Notes under the pieces: model-generated
The model's database searches: none
The model's input: only the letters and a program-made list of their open reading frames with translations
What the model was told of the DNA's origin: nothing
Shown: positions 1 to 8,526 of the stretch, one piece after another
Layout: the number at the start of each line of letters is the position of its first letter
Numbering within the stretch: the first letter of the stretch is position 1
Translations under genes and position numbers: made by a program
Source: CAWFKS01 sp963816435
Lineage (GTDB): Bacteria; Pseudomonadota; Alphaproteobacteria; Rhizobiales; Rhizobiaceae
Length of the DNA stretch: 64,000 bases
Assembly (NCBI GenBank): GCA_963816435.1
Contig: CAWFKS010000006.1
Location: forward strand, 124,001 to 188,000
Direction: 5' to 3'

Positions 1-2
1 CC

Positions 3-837
3 GAAGGCAACCGACTTGTCGCTGACCTGTGGGACGGCCGCGGCCATCCGGTGCTCCTGCTGCACGGCGGCGGACAGACCAGACGGGCGTGGGACAACAC
101 GGCGCGCCGCATCGCCGCCCATGGCATGTGTGCGATCACCGTGGATCAGCGCGGGCACGGCGAAAGTGAGTGGGTTGCGAGCGGAAACTACACGTTCGAG
201 GATTTCGGCCAGGACGCGGTGGTTCTGGTGAGACAGGTCGCGGAAATGTTTCACGCCGCGCCGTCCGCGATCGGCGCCTCGATGGGCGGACTGTCGCTGC
301 TCACGGCGGAGGTGCGCCGCGGTCCTTTGCTGGAGTCGCTCGTTCTCGTCGACATCGTTCCGCAGCCTCGACCGGGAGGGCGTGTCGCGCATCCAGGGTT
401 TCATGGGCGAGCGTATGGACGAAGGCTTCGCCACGCTCGAGGAAGCCGCCGACGCCATTGCCGAGTATCTGCCACACCGGCCGCGGCCGTCGTCGCTCGA
501 AGGGCTGCGCAAGAACCTGAGGCTCGACGACGACGGGCGCTATCGCTGGCACTGGGACCCTGCCTTCATGAAGGGGCCTCGCAACATCAACGTCGATGCC
601 GAGGCGCTGATGGGCGAACTGCTTGCCGGGCTGCCCAATCTGCACATTCCGGTGCTTCTGGTGCGCGGTATGCAGTCGGAACTGGTCGGCGAGGCCCAGG
701 CACGCGAATTCGCCGAAAGGGTGCCGCAGGCAAGCTACGTGGACGTCGGCGGGGCAGGGCACATGGTTGCCGGCGACCGCAACGACATCTTCTGCGATGC
801 GATCCTCGATTTCCTCACCGACGACGAGGCCGCGTGA
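3..837 (+). CDS. alpha/beta hydrolase, 5'-truncated by the window edge and frameshifted
   Basis: The gene begins upstream of the window; the open frame already runs from base 3. The first part carries the LHGGG oxyanion motif near bases 60-75, and a nucleophile elbow GASMGG whose Ser codon is 279-281. The second part, from about base 370, reads in another frame and ends with GGAGHMV, which supplies the usual catalytic His near base 758. Dropping one C at 366/367 joins the frames smoothly (DIVPQ, then LDREGVSRIQG), so one extra base explains the break. This is a lid-containing alpha/beta hydrolase fold (epoxide hydrolase/haloperoxidase-like); the substrate cannot be told. It converges with the glycosylase gene downstream. 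Confidence 0.8.
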
Positions 838-852
838 AGGGCGTTCAATCGC

Positions 853-2046
853 TCAGGTTCGAAGCCATCCGTCCGCGAATTCCACCCCCGCAACGCCCGA
901 GAAGCGACGCATCCTGTCGAGTTCGGCCTCGAGCTTGACGAGAAACGCCTTCGACAGCCGCACGCCTTGTTCGGGCCAGAAGGCCCTGACGGCGAGCACC
1001 TCGCGGTCGCGCTCCGCCTTCATGTCGATGCGCCCGACGATGCGATCGCCGCGCATGACGGGGAAGACGTAGTAGCCGTAGCGGCGCTTGGCCTCCGGAA
1101 CGAACACCTCGATCCGGTAGTGAAAATCGAAGAGGCGCTCGGCGCGCGCCCGGTCGCGCAACAGCGGATCGAACGGGCTGAGCACCCGGACCCGGTCCGG
1201 TGGTTCGGGAGTGTTGGAGAGCCGGTCGATCGTCTCGGGAAACGCGAAGGCAATGCGCGGCTTGCCGTCGCCTGCCGGCTCAATTCTCGCGGTGACGAGC
1301 TCTTTGGCGTGAGCGCCAAGCCATACCTCGACCTCGCCCGGCGTCAGCAGATCCCAGAAGGCCGCGATCTCGCCGCGCGTGGCAAACCCGAGACGTTTCA
1401 GCGCTTCGCGGCAGGCCCAGTCGACGAATTCATGGTGATCGACCTGCGGCTCACGATGCGCGGCGGGGAGGACGCGTTCGGTGAGATCGTAGACCTTCTG
1501 GAAGCCTTCGCGGCGGGCGATCGCCAGCTCGCCGGTGCGCCAGAGAAACTCGAGTGCTGCTTTCGAGGGGTGCCAGTCCCACCAGCCGGTCGACGGCTTG
1601 TCGCCTTCGAAATCGCGCGCCATCACCGGCCCTTCACGCGCCACCTGGTCGAGAACGCGCGTCAGGTCGTCATCGAACCCCTCCGTGCCGAAATGATCCT
1701 TCCAGCGCGTCCGCAGGCGCGTCCGTTCGCGCGCGAACCGGTGCCGCCAGTAGGGGAAGAACGCGCTGGGGATGATGGAGGCGTCGTGCGTCCAGTTCTC
1801 GAAGAGCGCACCTTCGCGCTCGATCAGCGCGTGGAGATTCTTGTGACGATAGGTCTGGTTGCGCGCAAACAGCACGTGGTGATGCGCGCGCTCTACGGTG
1901 TTGATGCTGTCGACCTGGACGAAGCCGAGATCATGCACCGCCTGCAGCAGGCCCTGCTTGCCCCATGCACGGTTGGGTGCGGAGGCCAGGCCCTGCAGCG
2001 CGATGAAGTGGCGCCGGGCGGTCTTGTTCGGCACATCGATGGTCAT
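853..2046 (-). CDS. YcaQ/AlkZ-like winged-helix DNA glycosylase (DUF1006 family)
   Basis: About 397 residues, intact. The N-terminal region contains LGFVQVDSI followed by ERAHHH, the signature of the YcaQ/AlkZ-like (AZL, formerly DUF1006) family. The Q-V-D triad fits the Q-hydrophobic-D catalytic motif of the YcaQ branch, which unhooks DNA interstrand crosslinks, rather than the QxQ motif of Streptomyces AlkZ. The C-terminal half ends in the RYGYYVFPV and DRIVGRIDMKAER stretches typical of the family. A Met 11 codons upstream (2079) is an alternative start; I prefer 2046 because family members begin close to the ARR helix. Predicted role is cytosolic excision of alkylated or crosslinked bases. 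It stands alone between convergent neighbours. Confidence 0.82.
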   Translation of the reverse strand: MTIDVPNKTARRHFIALQGLASAPNRAWGKQGLLQAVHDLGFVQVDSINTVERAHHHVLFARNQTYRHKNLHALIEREGALFENWTHDASIIPSAFFPYWRHRFARERTRLRTRWKDHFGTEGFDDDLTRVLDQVAREGPVMARDFEGDKPSTGWWDWHPSKAALEFLWRTGELAIARREGFQKVYDLTERVLPAAHREPQVDHHEFVDWACREALKRLGFATRGEIAAFWDLLTPGEVEVWLGAHAKELVTARIEPAGDGKPRIAFAFPETIDRLSNTPEPPDRVRVLSPFDPLLRDRARAERLFDFHYRIEVFVPEAKRRYGYYVFPVMRGDRIVGRIDMKAERDREVLAVRAFWPEQGVRLSKAFLVKLEAELDRMRRFSGVAGVEFADGWLRT

Positions 2047-2159
2047 CTGAACGAGCCTGCTGTCGCGGTGGCGTTCCATCCACCCGAAAACCGCAAATCG
2101 ATCAAGGCCCCGGCGCGGCCGATGCTGACACGGTGTGTCGGCACCGTTGCTGCGGGCAT

Positions 2160-2962
2160 TCAGCTTCCGCGGAACAGTGGCTTGCGCCGATCGCGGAAGG
2201 CGGCGCGTCCCTCAGCGTAGTCGGCGCTGTCGAACGTCGCCGCGCCCAGCCGGCGGGCCTCTTCGGCATCCTCGGGCGTTCGGCTCAACACCGCACGGAT
2301 CGCTGCCCTGGAGGCCCGGATCGACATGGGGGCGTTGGCGGCGATCTGGGCAGCCAGTTCGGCGGCGCGCTCGTAGAGTTCCTCGGCGGCCCTGATTTCA
2401 AGCAGGAATCCGGCGCGCAGGGCGGTCTCTGCATCCACCGTGGCGGCGGAAAAGGTGAGGAAGCGTGCAAGCTGCGGCCCGCAGGATTCGACGATGTCGG
2501 CCATTGCATCGTGTGGATATGCAAGACCGAGCCTTGCCGCGGGCACTGCAAACCGTGCGTCGGGCGCGGCGATCCTGATGTCGCACGCGGCCGCAATGCC
2601 GAAGCCGCCGCCGAGGCAGGCGCCGCGAATGGCCGCGATCGTCGGGACAGCACAATTCCTGAATGCGGCGAAGGCGGCCGAGTTTGAGGCTTCGTATTTG
2701 CGGGCAGTAGCCGCATTGCGCCGCACCTCGTCGAACTCGCCGATGTCGGCGCCGGCGGAAAAGTCATGGCCGGCGCCACGCACGACCAGGCACCTGACGG
2801 CGTTGTCGCTTCCCGCCTGTTCGATACGAGTTCGGCCGTGCGTCGCCACATTGCGTGCGTGATGGCGTTCTTGCGCGCCGGCCTGTCGATGGTGAGTGTG
2901 GCTACGCCGTGCGCGATGTCCAGGCGAAGGCTGTCAGTGCCGGCGAGGTCTTGACTCTGCAT
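2160..2962 (-). CDS. enoyl-CoA hydratase/isomerase (crotonase) family protein, frameshifted
   Basis: A crotonase-fold protein of about 265 residues split into two frames. The N-terminal part (from 2962) gives GVATLTIDRPARKNAIT, the first strand of the crotonase fold. The frame changes near 2825, then continues with SAGADIGEF and GACLGGGFGIAAACD, the two oxyanion-hole segments. The acidic catalytic residues of true hydratases are not obvious, so the reaction on the acyl-CoA is undetermined. It is divergent from cysE with about 110 bases between the starts. Continuous family sequence across the break argues for a one-base sequence error. Confidence 0.8.
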
Positions 2963-3070
2963 GCGTCAATTCCAGTTGATCCGCTGTTAAGGAAATTGCA
3001 GTTCAACGCCGCGGCGTTCTGGCCTATGTTGCCGGTCCGCGCAAGTAAGCGCCAGGCATGGAGATTGGTC

Positions 3071-3895
3071 GTGAGCAATACCAGCGCCATTCGGGCCGGC
3101 AACCTGCAGCCCATCGATCCGATCTGGGATTCGGTCCGCGAGGAGGCTCGCGAGGCCGTCGAACGGGATCCGCTGCTGGCCGCGTTCCTGTACTCGACGA
3201 TCCTCAATCACGAAAGCCTCGAGGACGCGGTGATCCACCGCGTTGCCGAGCGCCTGGATCATCCGGACGTCGGGGCCGATCTGATCCGCCAGACATTCAC
3301 GCTGATGGTGCGCGAAAATCCCGACTGGAGTTCGGTGGTCCGCGTCGACATCCAGGCCTACTACGACCGTGATCCCGCCTGCGACCGGTTCATCATGCCG
3401 GTCCTCTATTTCAAGGGCTTTCACGCGATCCAGACGCATCGACTTGCGCACTGGCTCTGGCAACAGGGGCGCCGGGACTTCGCATTCTATCTGCAAAGCC
3501 GCTCGTCGGCCGTGTTCCAGACGGACATCAATCCTGCCGCCCACATCGGCAAGGGCGTCTTTCTCGACCATGCGACGGGCCTGGTGGTCGGCGAGACGGC
3601 TGCGATCGGCGACAACGTATCCATCCTGCAGGACGTGACGCTGGGCGGCACCGGCAAGGCTGGCGGCGACCGCCATCCCAAGATCCGCCACGGAGTGCTT
3701 CTCGGCGCCGGCGCCAAGGTCCTCGGCAATATCGAGATCGGCCATTGCTCGAAAGTGGCAGCCGGTTCGGTCGTGTTGCAGTCCGTCCCGCACAACAAGA
3801 CCGTGGCAGGCGTGCCTGCGCGCATCGTCGGCGAGGCCGGTTGCGACGAGCCGTCGCGCGCCATGGACCAGCTGCTGGGCGAAGGACGTGGCTGA
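3071..3895 (+). CDS. cysE: serine O-acetyltransferase
   Basis: Makes O-acetylserine from serine and acetyl-CoA, the first step of cysteine synthesis in the cytosol. From a GTG start at 3071 the protein is 274 residues, the usual length for rhizobial CysE. Residues about 10-150 form the helical SATase N-terminal domain, with FKGFHAIQTHRLAHW. This is followed by a left-handed beta-helix of hexapeptide repeats (DINPAAHIGKGVFLDHATG, then VLGNIEIGHCSKVAAGSVV) and the usual VAGVPARIVG end. The open frame extends upstream of 3071, but family similarity begins only after it. Followed by the small DUF3126 gene. Confidence 0.93.
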   Translation: MSNTSAIRAGNLQPIDPIWDSVREEAREAVERDPLLAAFLYSTILNHESLEDAVIHRVAERLDHPDVGADLIRQTFTLMVRENPDWSSVVRVDIQAYYDRDPACDRFIMPVLYFKGFHAIQTHRLAHWLWQQGRRDFAFYLQSRSSAVFQTDINPAAHIGKGVFLDHATGLVVGETAAIGDNVSILQDVTLGGTGKAGGDRHPKIRHGVLLGAGAKVLGNIEIGHCSKVAAGSVVLQSVPHNKTVAGVPARIVGEAGCDEPSRAMDQLLGEGRG

Positions 3896-4000
3896 GACGC
3901 CCTTTGTCACGCCGCGGACGGCTGTGCCGCCGCGGGGTTTACACGTCGCGTTGCCGCGTGCCAGAAGCGCGCCAGCGTCCCCACCATTCGGAGAATCCTT

Positions 4001-4201
4001 TTGAAGCCTGAAGAGATCAGAAAGCTCGACGCCTATTTCAAGCGCACCTTCCAGAACCCGCAGCTCGAGGTGAAGGCGAGGCCGCGCAAGGAGGATTCCT
4101 GCGAGCTCTATCTCGGTGACGAGTTCCTCGGCATCATCTTCAAGGACGAGGAGGAGGGCGACTACAACTTCTCGATGGCGATCCTCGACATCGATCTCTA
4201 G
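4001..4201 (+). CDS. DUF3126 family protein
   Basis: A 66-residue acidic protein matching the alphaproteobacterial DUF3126 family from start to end (LELYLGDEFLG-like core, here CELYLGDEFLGIIFKDEEEG). The start is TTG at 4001, supported by a CGGAG ribosome-binding sequence at 3989-3993 and by the MKPEEIRKLDAYF N-terminus expected for the family. Function is unknown. It lies about 100 bases after cysE on the same strand and could share its transcript; pairing of DUF3126 with cysE is common in this group as I recall. Confidence 0.85.
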   Translation: MKPEEIRKLDAYFKRTFQNPQLEVKARPRKEDSCELYLGDEFLGIIFKDEEEGDYNFSMAILDIDL

Positions 4202-4226
4202 CGGTCGCGACCTTCCGCGAGACGCC

Positions 4227-4962
4227 TCATTTCGAAACCTGCACGAGGCCGGCGATTCTCGTCGTGACCGCCGCGTCCAGGGATTTCCACTCGCCGAGCA
4301 GATGATCCGAGAAGCGGTAGATGGCGCTCAGGCCATCGCCGAAATGCACGTCGCGCTCGCACGCAGCCAGCGAGTCGCGTGCGGAAGGACCGGACAGGCA
4401 GCGCGCCACGAAGGGCTCCTGCCCGCTTCGTTGCCCCACCACCAACAGCTCGTCCAGGTACCCCGCCTGGCGTTTCAGGCGGTAGACTTGCAGGCCTGCC
4501 GGCCCGTTGGAGGCAGGCCCTTCGATGAGATGGCGATAGATCGGCTCGAGGCGGCCGCTCATGTCGCGCGACATGATCTGCGGTGAAATCTGCACGAAAA
4601 CGATGCTCCGCGACCCGTCGACATCGCTGAACGCGTCGCGCAGGGCAGTCGAGTAGCCGTCGAGGTCCGGCCAGTGCATGAACAGGTCGAGCTTTTCGGC
4701 CTCACCGTCGTGGCGTCCCCGCTCGAAACGTATCATGTTCGCGGGAACGGCAAGCACGTTGTTGCCGATGACGACCTCCCGTCTGGTCGTGTCGGTGGTA
4801 TTGCCGACCAGAAGCAGCGACGGACCGACCAGCTTGCCGACAAGGCTGATCGCCGCCGACGCAAGCGCCAGGGCCGCGAAGACGTAGAAGATGCGCCACA
4901 AGAACCCGGAGCGAACCGGCTCGCCGCTGTCGCTCGAAGGGTTGTGTGTCCTGAACCGTCAT
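4227..4962 (-). CDS. conserved membrane-anchored protein of unknown function, N-terminus frameshifted
   Basis: I do not recognise the family. The well-supported part (from a TTG codon at 4901) begins with a hydrophobic segment, RIFYVFAALALASAAISLVG, and continues for about 200 residues predicted to lie in the periplasm. In-frame sequence upstream of 4901 still looks coding (NPSSDSGEPVRSGFLWR) but has no start codon. Removing one C from the CCC at about 4939-4941 connects it to an ATG at 4962, giving M-T-V-Q-D-T-Q-P-S-S-D-S-G, so I extend the gene there. The soluble part has an RxxxP-rich, mixed alpha/beta composition with no catalytic motif I can name. It converges with DUF3126 and is divergent from the carbonic anhydrase gene. 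Confidence 0.6.
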
Positions 4963-5125
4963 GTCGCCGCCACGTCGCATGGTTCCAGGGTGCGACACTG
5001 TCGGCATCATGGTGAACGATGGGTTAACGAGGCCAGGCATGCGGCACCGCTATCGCGATGTGGTGGTTTGCAGCGCTCGCATAAGCGCCTAGCTTGGCCG
5101 TCGACAAGGGCGCAGGAGTGAATCA

Positions 5126-5653
5126 ATGCCGCTTTACGAAATCGACGGAATTCAGCCGGAGTTCGAGGATCAGAGCACCAACTGGATAGCACCGGATGCA
5201 GCGATCATCGGCAATGTCCGGCTCGCGCGCGACGTAGGTATCTGGTTCGGCTGCGTGTTGCGGGGCGACAACGAGCCGATCACCATCGGCGAAGGCAGCA
5301 ACATCCAGGAGCACGTGGTCATGCACACGGATCCCGGGTCTCCGCTGACGATCGGGCGCGGCTGCACGGTCGGCCACAAGGCGATGCTGCACGGCTGCAC
5401 AATCGGCGACAACAGCCTGATCGGCATGGGAGCGACGGTCCTGAACGGCGCGACCATCGGGCGGAACAGCCTCGTGGGCGCGGGCGCGCTCGTCACCGAG
5501 GGCAAGTCCTTCCCCGACAATTCGCTGATCATCGGCTCGCCGGCCAAGGCAGTGCGCACGCTCGACGACAATGCGGTGGCCGGGCTCAAGGCTTCGGCCG
5601 AGCACTATGTCGCCAACGGCCGTCGCTTCACGAAAGGGTTGAGGCAGCTCTGA
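5126..5653 (+). CDS. gamma carbonic anhydrase family protein
   Basis: 175 residues, intact, a left-handed beta-helix protein of the gamma-CA/PaaY/CaiE family. Putative zinc ligands are His67 (VVMHTD), His84 and His89 (GHKAMLHG); the five-residue spacing between the last two matches the Cam/CamH family. The hexapeptide repeats cover most of residues 20-135, then a C-terminal helix (GLKASAEHYVANGRRF) follows. It may hydrate CO2 or act as an acyltransferase-fold scaffold; activity cannot be inferred from sequence alone. The ATG is preceded by GCAGGAGTGAATCA. It converges with rsmA. Confidence 0.88.
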   Translation: MPLYEIDGIQPEFEDQSTNWIAPDAAIIGNVRLARDVGIWFGCVLRGDNEPITIGEGSNIQEHVVMHTDPGSPLTIGRGCTVGHKAMLHGCTIGDNSLIGMGATVLNGATIGRNSLVGAGALVTEGKSFPDNSLIIGSPAKAVRTLDDNAVAGLKASAEHYVANGRRFTKGLRQL

Positions 5654-5659
5654 CGGCGG

Positions 5660-6484
5660 CTAGAGCGCGTTCGCCAGGGCGACGAACTCGGTGATCGACA
5701 GCGTCTCGGCCCGACGCGTCCCGTCGATGCCTGTCGCAACGAGCAGGCGCTCGCCGCCGAGGGATTTCAGGCTCTGTCGCAGCATCTTGCGGCGCTGACC
5801 GAACGCGGCCTCCGTGACCCGGCCGAGCTGGATCACGTCGCCGGCCAAAGGTGCCACGCGCGGCAAGAGCTGCACGACCGACGACGTAACCTTCGGCGGC
5901 GGGGTGAAGGCCTGAGCAGGAACGTCGAACAGGATCCTGGCCTCGGTGCGCCAGCCGGCCAGAACCGCCAGCCTGCCATAGGAGGAAGAGCCCGGCGCCG
6001 CGACAATCCGCTGGGCGACCTCGCGCTGAAACATCAGCGTCATGGAACTCCAGAACGGCGGCCATTCCGCGACGGTGAGCCACCTGACGAGCAGTTCCGT
6101 GCCTATGTTGTAGGGCAGATTGGCGACGATCTGCACGGGACCGCGCCCGGCTGCCAATGCGGCGAAGTCGGTCTTCAGGGCGTCGGCGGCGATGACTTCC
6201 AGCTTGCCCGGATAGTGCGCGGCGATTTCCTCCAACGCCGCCAGGCAGCGTGTGTCGCGCTCGATGGCGACGACGTTTGCGCCGTGCGCCAGCAGCGCGC
6301 GCGTCAGGCCGCCCGGACCTGGACCAATTTCGAAAACCGTGGAGCCTTCGGCAACGCCAGCGCTACGCGCGATCTTCGAAGTCAGGTTCAGGTCCAGCAG
6401 AAAATTCTGGCCGAGTTCCTTGCGTGCGCGCAAGCCGTGGGCGGCGATGACTTCGCGCAGCGGCGGCAGGTCGTCCAGTTTCAT
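5660..6484 (-). CDS. rsmA: 16S rRNA (adenine1518-N6/adenine1519-N6)-dimethyltransferase
   Basis: KsgA/RsmA dimethylates two adjacent adenines in the 3' hairpin of 16S rRNA late in 30S assembly. The 274-residue protein has the expected order: GQNFLLD near residue 25, the SAM-binding VFEIGPGPGGLT, and the catalytic NLPYNIG (NxPY) motif. The C-terminal helical domain includes FGQRRKMLRQSLKSL. The start codon overlaps the pdxA stop by four bases (ATGA), so translation is coupled. It is the last gene of the lpt-surA-pdxA-rsmA run. Confidence 0.96.
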   Translation of the reverse strand: MKLDDLPPLREVIAAHGLRARKELGQNFLLDLNLTSKIARSAGVAEGSTVFEIGPGPGGLTRALLAHGANVVAIERDTRCLAALEEIAAHYPGKLEVIAADALKTDFAALAAGRGPVQIVANLPYNIGTELLVRWLTVAEWPPFWSSMTLMFQREVAQRIVAAPGSSSYGRLAVLAGWRTEARILFDVPAQAFTPPPKVTSSVVQLLPRVAPLAGDVIQLGRVTEAAFGQRRKMLRQSLKSLGGERLLVATGIDGTRRAETLSITEFVALANAL

Positions 6485-7497
6485 CCGGCTGACGCGGCAG
6501 ATTTGTCCGCCATGAGCCGCGCCATCTTCAGCGCCGCGACCAGGCTGTCGGGCCGCGCGATGCCCTTGCCGGCAATGTCGAAGGCGGTGCCGTGGTCCGG
6601 CGACGTGCGCACGAAGGGCAGGCCGAGCGTCACGTTCACCGCCTCGTCGAAGGCGAGTGTCTTGGCAGGTATGAGCGCCTGGTCGTGGTACATGCAGATC
6701 GCCACGTCGTAGGTCGCGCGGGCACGCGCGTGGAACATCGTGTCGGCGGGCAGGGGGCCTACGGCATGGATGCCGACCTCCACGAGCGCGGTCACGGCAG
6801 GCCGGACGATCTCTTCATCCTCCGCGCCCATGGAACCGCCTTCGCCGGCATGCGGGTTGAGACCGGCAATCGCCAGCCGCGGTGCTTCGATGCCGAAGCG
6901 CGATCGGAGATCCCTCGCCACGATTCTTCCCGTCTCGACGATTGCCGCCGTCGTGAGCGCATTCGGAACCGTCGACAGCGGGATATGGATCGTGACCGGC
7001 ACGGTCCTCAATTCCGGGCCGGCAAGCATCATGACCGGCCGTGCCTGCACGCCATACAAGCGGGCTGCAAGCTCGCCCAGGAATTCGGTATGGCCCGGAA
7101 ACCGGAAGCCCGCCTCGTAGAGTGGCTTCTTGGCGATGGGGCAGGTGACCATCGCTGCCGCAAGCCCGGCATGGACGTCGCCGACGGCACGTTCGATCGA
7201 TTCCACGATGCCGGCCGCGTTCGCCGGCTCCGGTCGGCCGGGCGCATCGTTGAAGCCGTGTCGAAGCGGAATGACAGGCAATGCTTCGCGGAAGGTTTCG
7301 CTCGTGTGAGCGGGGCTGGTGATCGCGCGGGGAGCAGGCAGGCCAAGGCTTTGGCCGCGGCGCGCGACCAACCCGGGATCGCTCAACAGGTAGAATTCGG
7401 GCAGGCCGAACCGTTCGCGATCTCTCCAGGCAGCGAGCGCGATCTCCGGGCCGATACCGGCAGGGTCACCGCAGCTCAGGGCGAGGGGCAGTCGCAT
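6481..7497 (-). CDS. pdxA: 4-hydroxythreonine-4-phosphate dehydrogenase
   Basis: Oxidises 4-phosphohydroxy-L-threonine in the DXP-dependent pyridoxal-phosphate pathway. 338 residues, full length for the family. GDPAGIGPE lies near the N-terminus, the substrate/metal histidines sit in PGHTEFLG, and NPHAGEGG and MYHDQALIP follow, then PFVRTSPDHGTAFDIAG near the end. The start overlaps the preceding surA-like stop (TGATG) and the stop overlaps the rsmA start, so the three are one translational unit. The linkage of SurA, PdxA and KsgA is an old conserved arrangement in proteobacteria. Confidence 0.96.
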   Translation of the reverse strand: MRLPLALSCGDPAGIGPEIALAAWRDRERFGLPEFYLLSDPGLVARRGQSLGLPAPRAITSPAHTSETFREALPVIPLRHGFNDAPGRPEPANAAGIVESIERAVGDVHAGLAAAMVTCPIAKKPLYEAGFRFPGHTEFLGELAARLYGVQARPVMMLAGPELRTVPVTIHIPLSTVPNALTTAAIVETGRIVARDLRSRFGIEAPRLAIAGLNPHAGEGGSMGAEDEEIVRPAVTALVEVGIHAVGPLPADTMFHARARATYDVAICMYHDQALIPAKTLAFDEAVNVTLGLPFVRTSPDHGTAFDIAGKGIARPDSLVAALKMARLMADKSAASAG

Positions 7498-8448
7498 CAG
7501 CGCTTGACGATATTCGCCTTCTTGCGCAACTCCGAAGTGTATTCCTCGCTCAGCTTTTCGATGTCCGGATTTGCCTTGCCCTCGTTCTGCTGCTGATACA
7601 CGGCTTCGGCAACCTGGTCATCGGAAACGGTGCGGGTGCTGCACACACCCAGAAATTCCACGCCACGCTCGGTCACTCTTATCGGCGTCGCGCCACCCTC
7701 AGGTGTGCCCACCACGAGGTCTTTCCATTCCGGCGGCAGCTTCTCCTCGATGTAGCGGCCGAGTGGCTGCGGCGTAACGTCCAGCATCGTCTTGGCCAGA
7801 TCATGGGCGCTGTCACAACCATTGTACTTGGCGCGCATCGCCTCGGCCTCGCGCTTCCGCTTGGCAAGCAACGGCATTGCGGTCCTTCGCCGGTATGACG
7901 AAGATCACGTCCTGCAGAACATACTCTGTCGACTTCGGCTTCTCGCCGCCCTGAGACAGCATCCATTGCACGGTTTCCTGCTCCAGGTCGCGCTGGCTTA
8001 CCGAACTCTGGTAGCGCTTGCTGAGTGCCTGGTTCCAGCCCATCGTCGCGCGGAGGAACTCGAGAAAGTGACGCTTGGTGACGCCTGTCTGGTCAAGTGT
8101 CTGTTCGACCTGTCTCGGCGTTGCATTGTTGCTCTTGGCGAAGTTGTTGTAGGCCTCGTTGACCTGCGCGTCGCTCACCGAGATTCCGAGACGCTTCATC
8201 TCCATGAGGTGAAGCGTCTGGTCGATCATGGCCTGGGCCGCCGCGTCGCGGGAGGCCTTTTTGCGCTGCAGCCGAAGGAAATTGACCCTCCGGTCGATGT
8301 CGGCGCTGGTGATCGGATAACTGTTGTCGATCACGTACTCGACGGTGTTGGCGCGTGCCAAGGCCGGGTTGGCGCCGAGGGACGCGCACAACGACACGAC
8401 AGCCCAGGCAATGGCAGCCTTGAACACGATTTGCGTTGGCGAAGTCAT
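7497..8448 (-). CDS. SurA-like periplasmic chaperone/peptidyl-prolyl isomerase, frameshifted
   Basis: About 315 residues in two frames. From the ATG at 8448 (GGAAAGACGCCC upstream) a signal peptide ends near NPALA, followed by a SurA N-terminal chaperone domain (AQAMIDQTLHLMEMKRLGI; ATPRQVEQTLDQ). The frame changes near 7880, after VIFVIPAKDR, and resumes with LLAKRKREAEAM and a C-terminal segment in which RYIEEKLPPEW is readable. A clear parvulin domain is hard to see, as in many short alphaproteobacterial SurA proteins. Predicted role is escorting outer-membrane beta-barrels, including the LptD encoded just upstream. Gene position between lptD and pdxA supports the assignment; the stop overlaps the pdxA start. 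Confidence 0.82.
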
Positions 8449-8526
8449 GGGCGTCTTTCCGATGGTCGATTTGGTGATACGAACGGCCGTGAATTGCGCC
8501 ATTGTGGGGCGAAACAATGACGCCGG

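Noticed and set aside
967..2220. A long plus-strand open frame of about 417 codons opposite the YcaQ-like gene.
   Set aside because: It lies fully antisense to a clear family protein, has no recognisable domain, and arises from the high GC content; similar shadows oppose parE and the phaC region.
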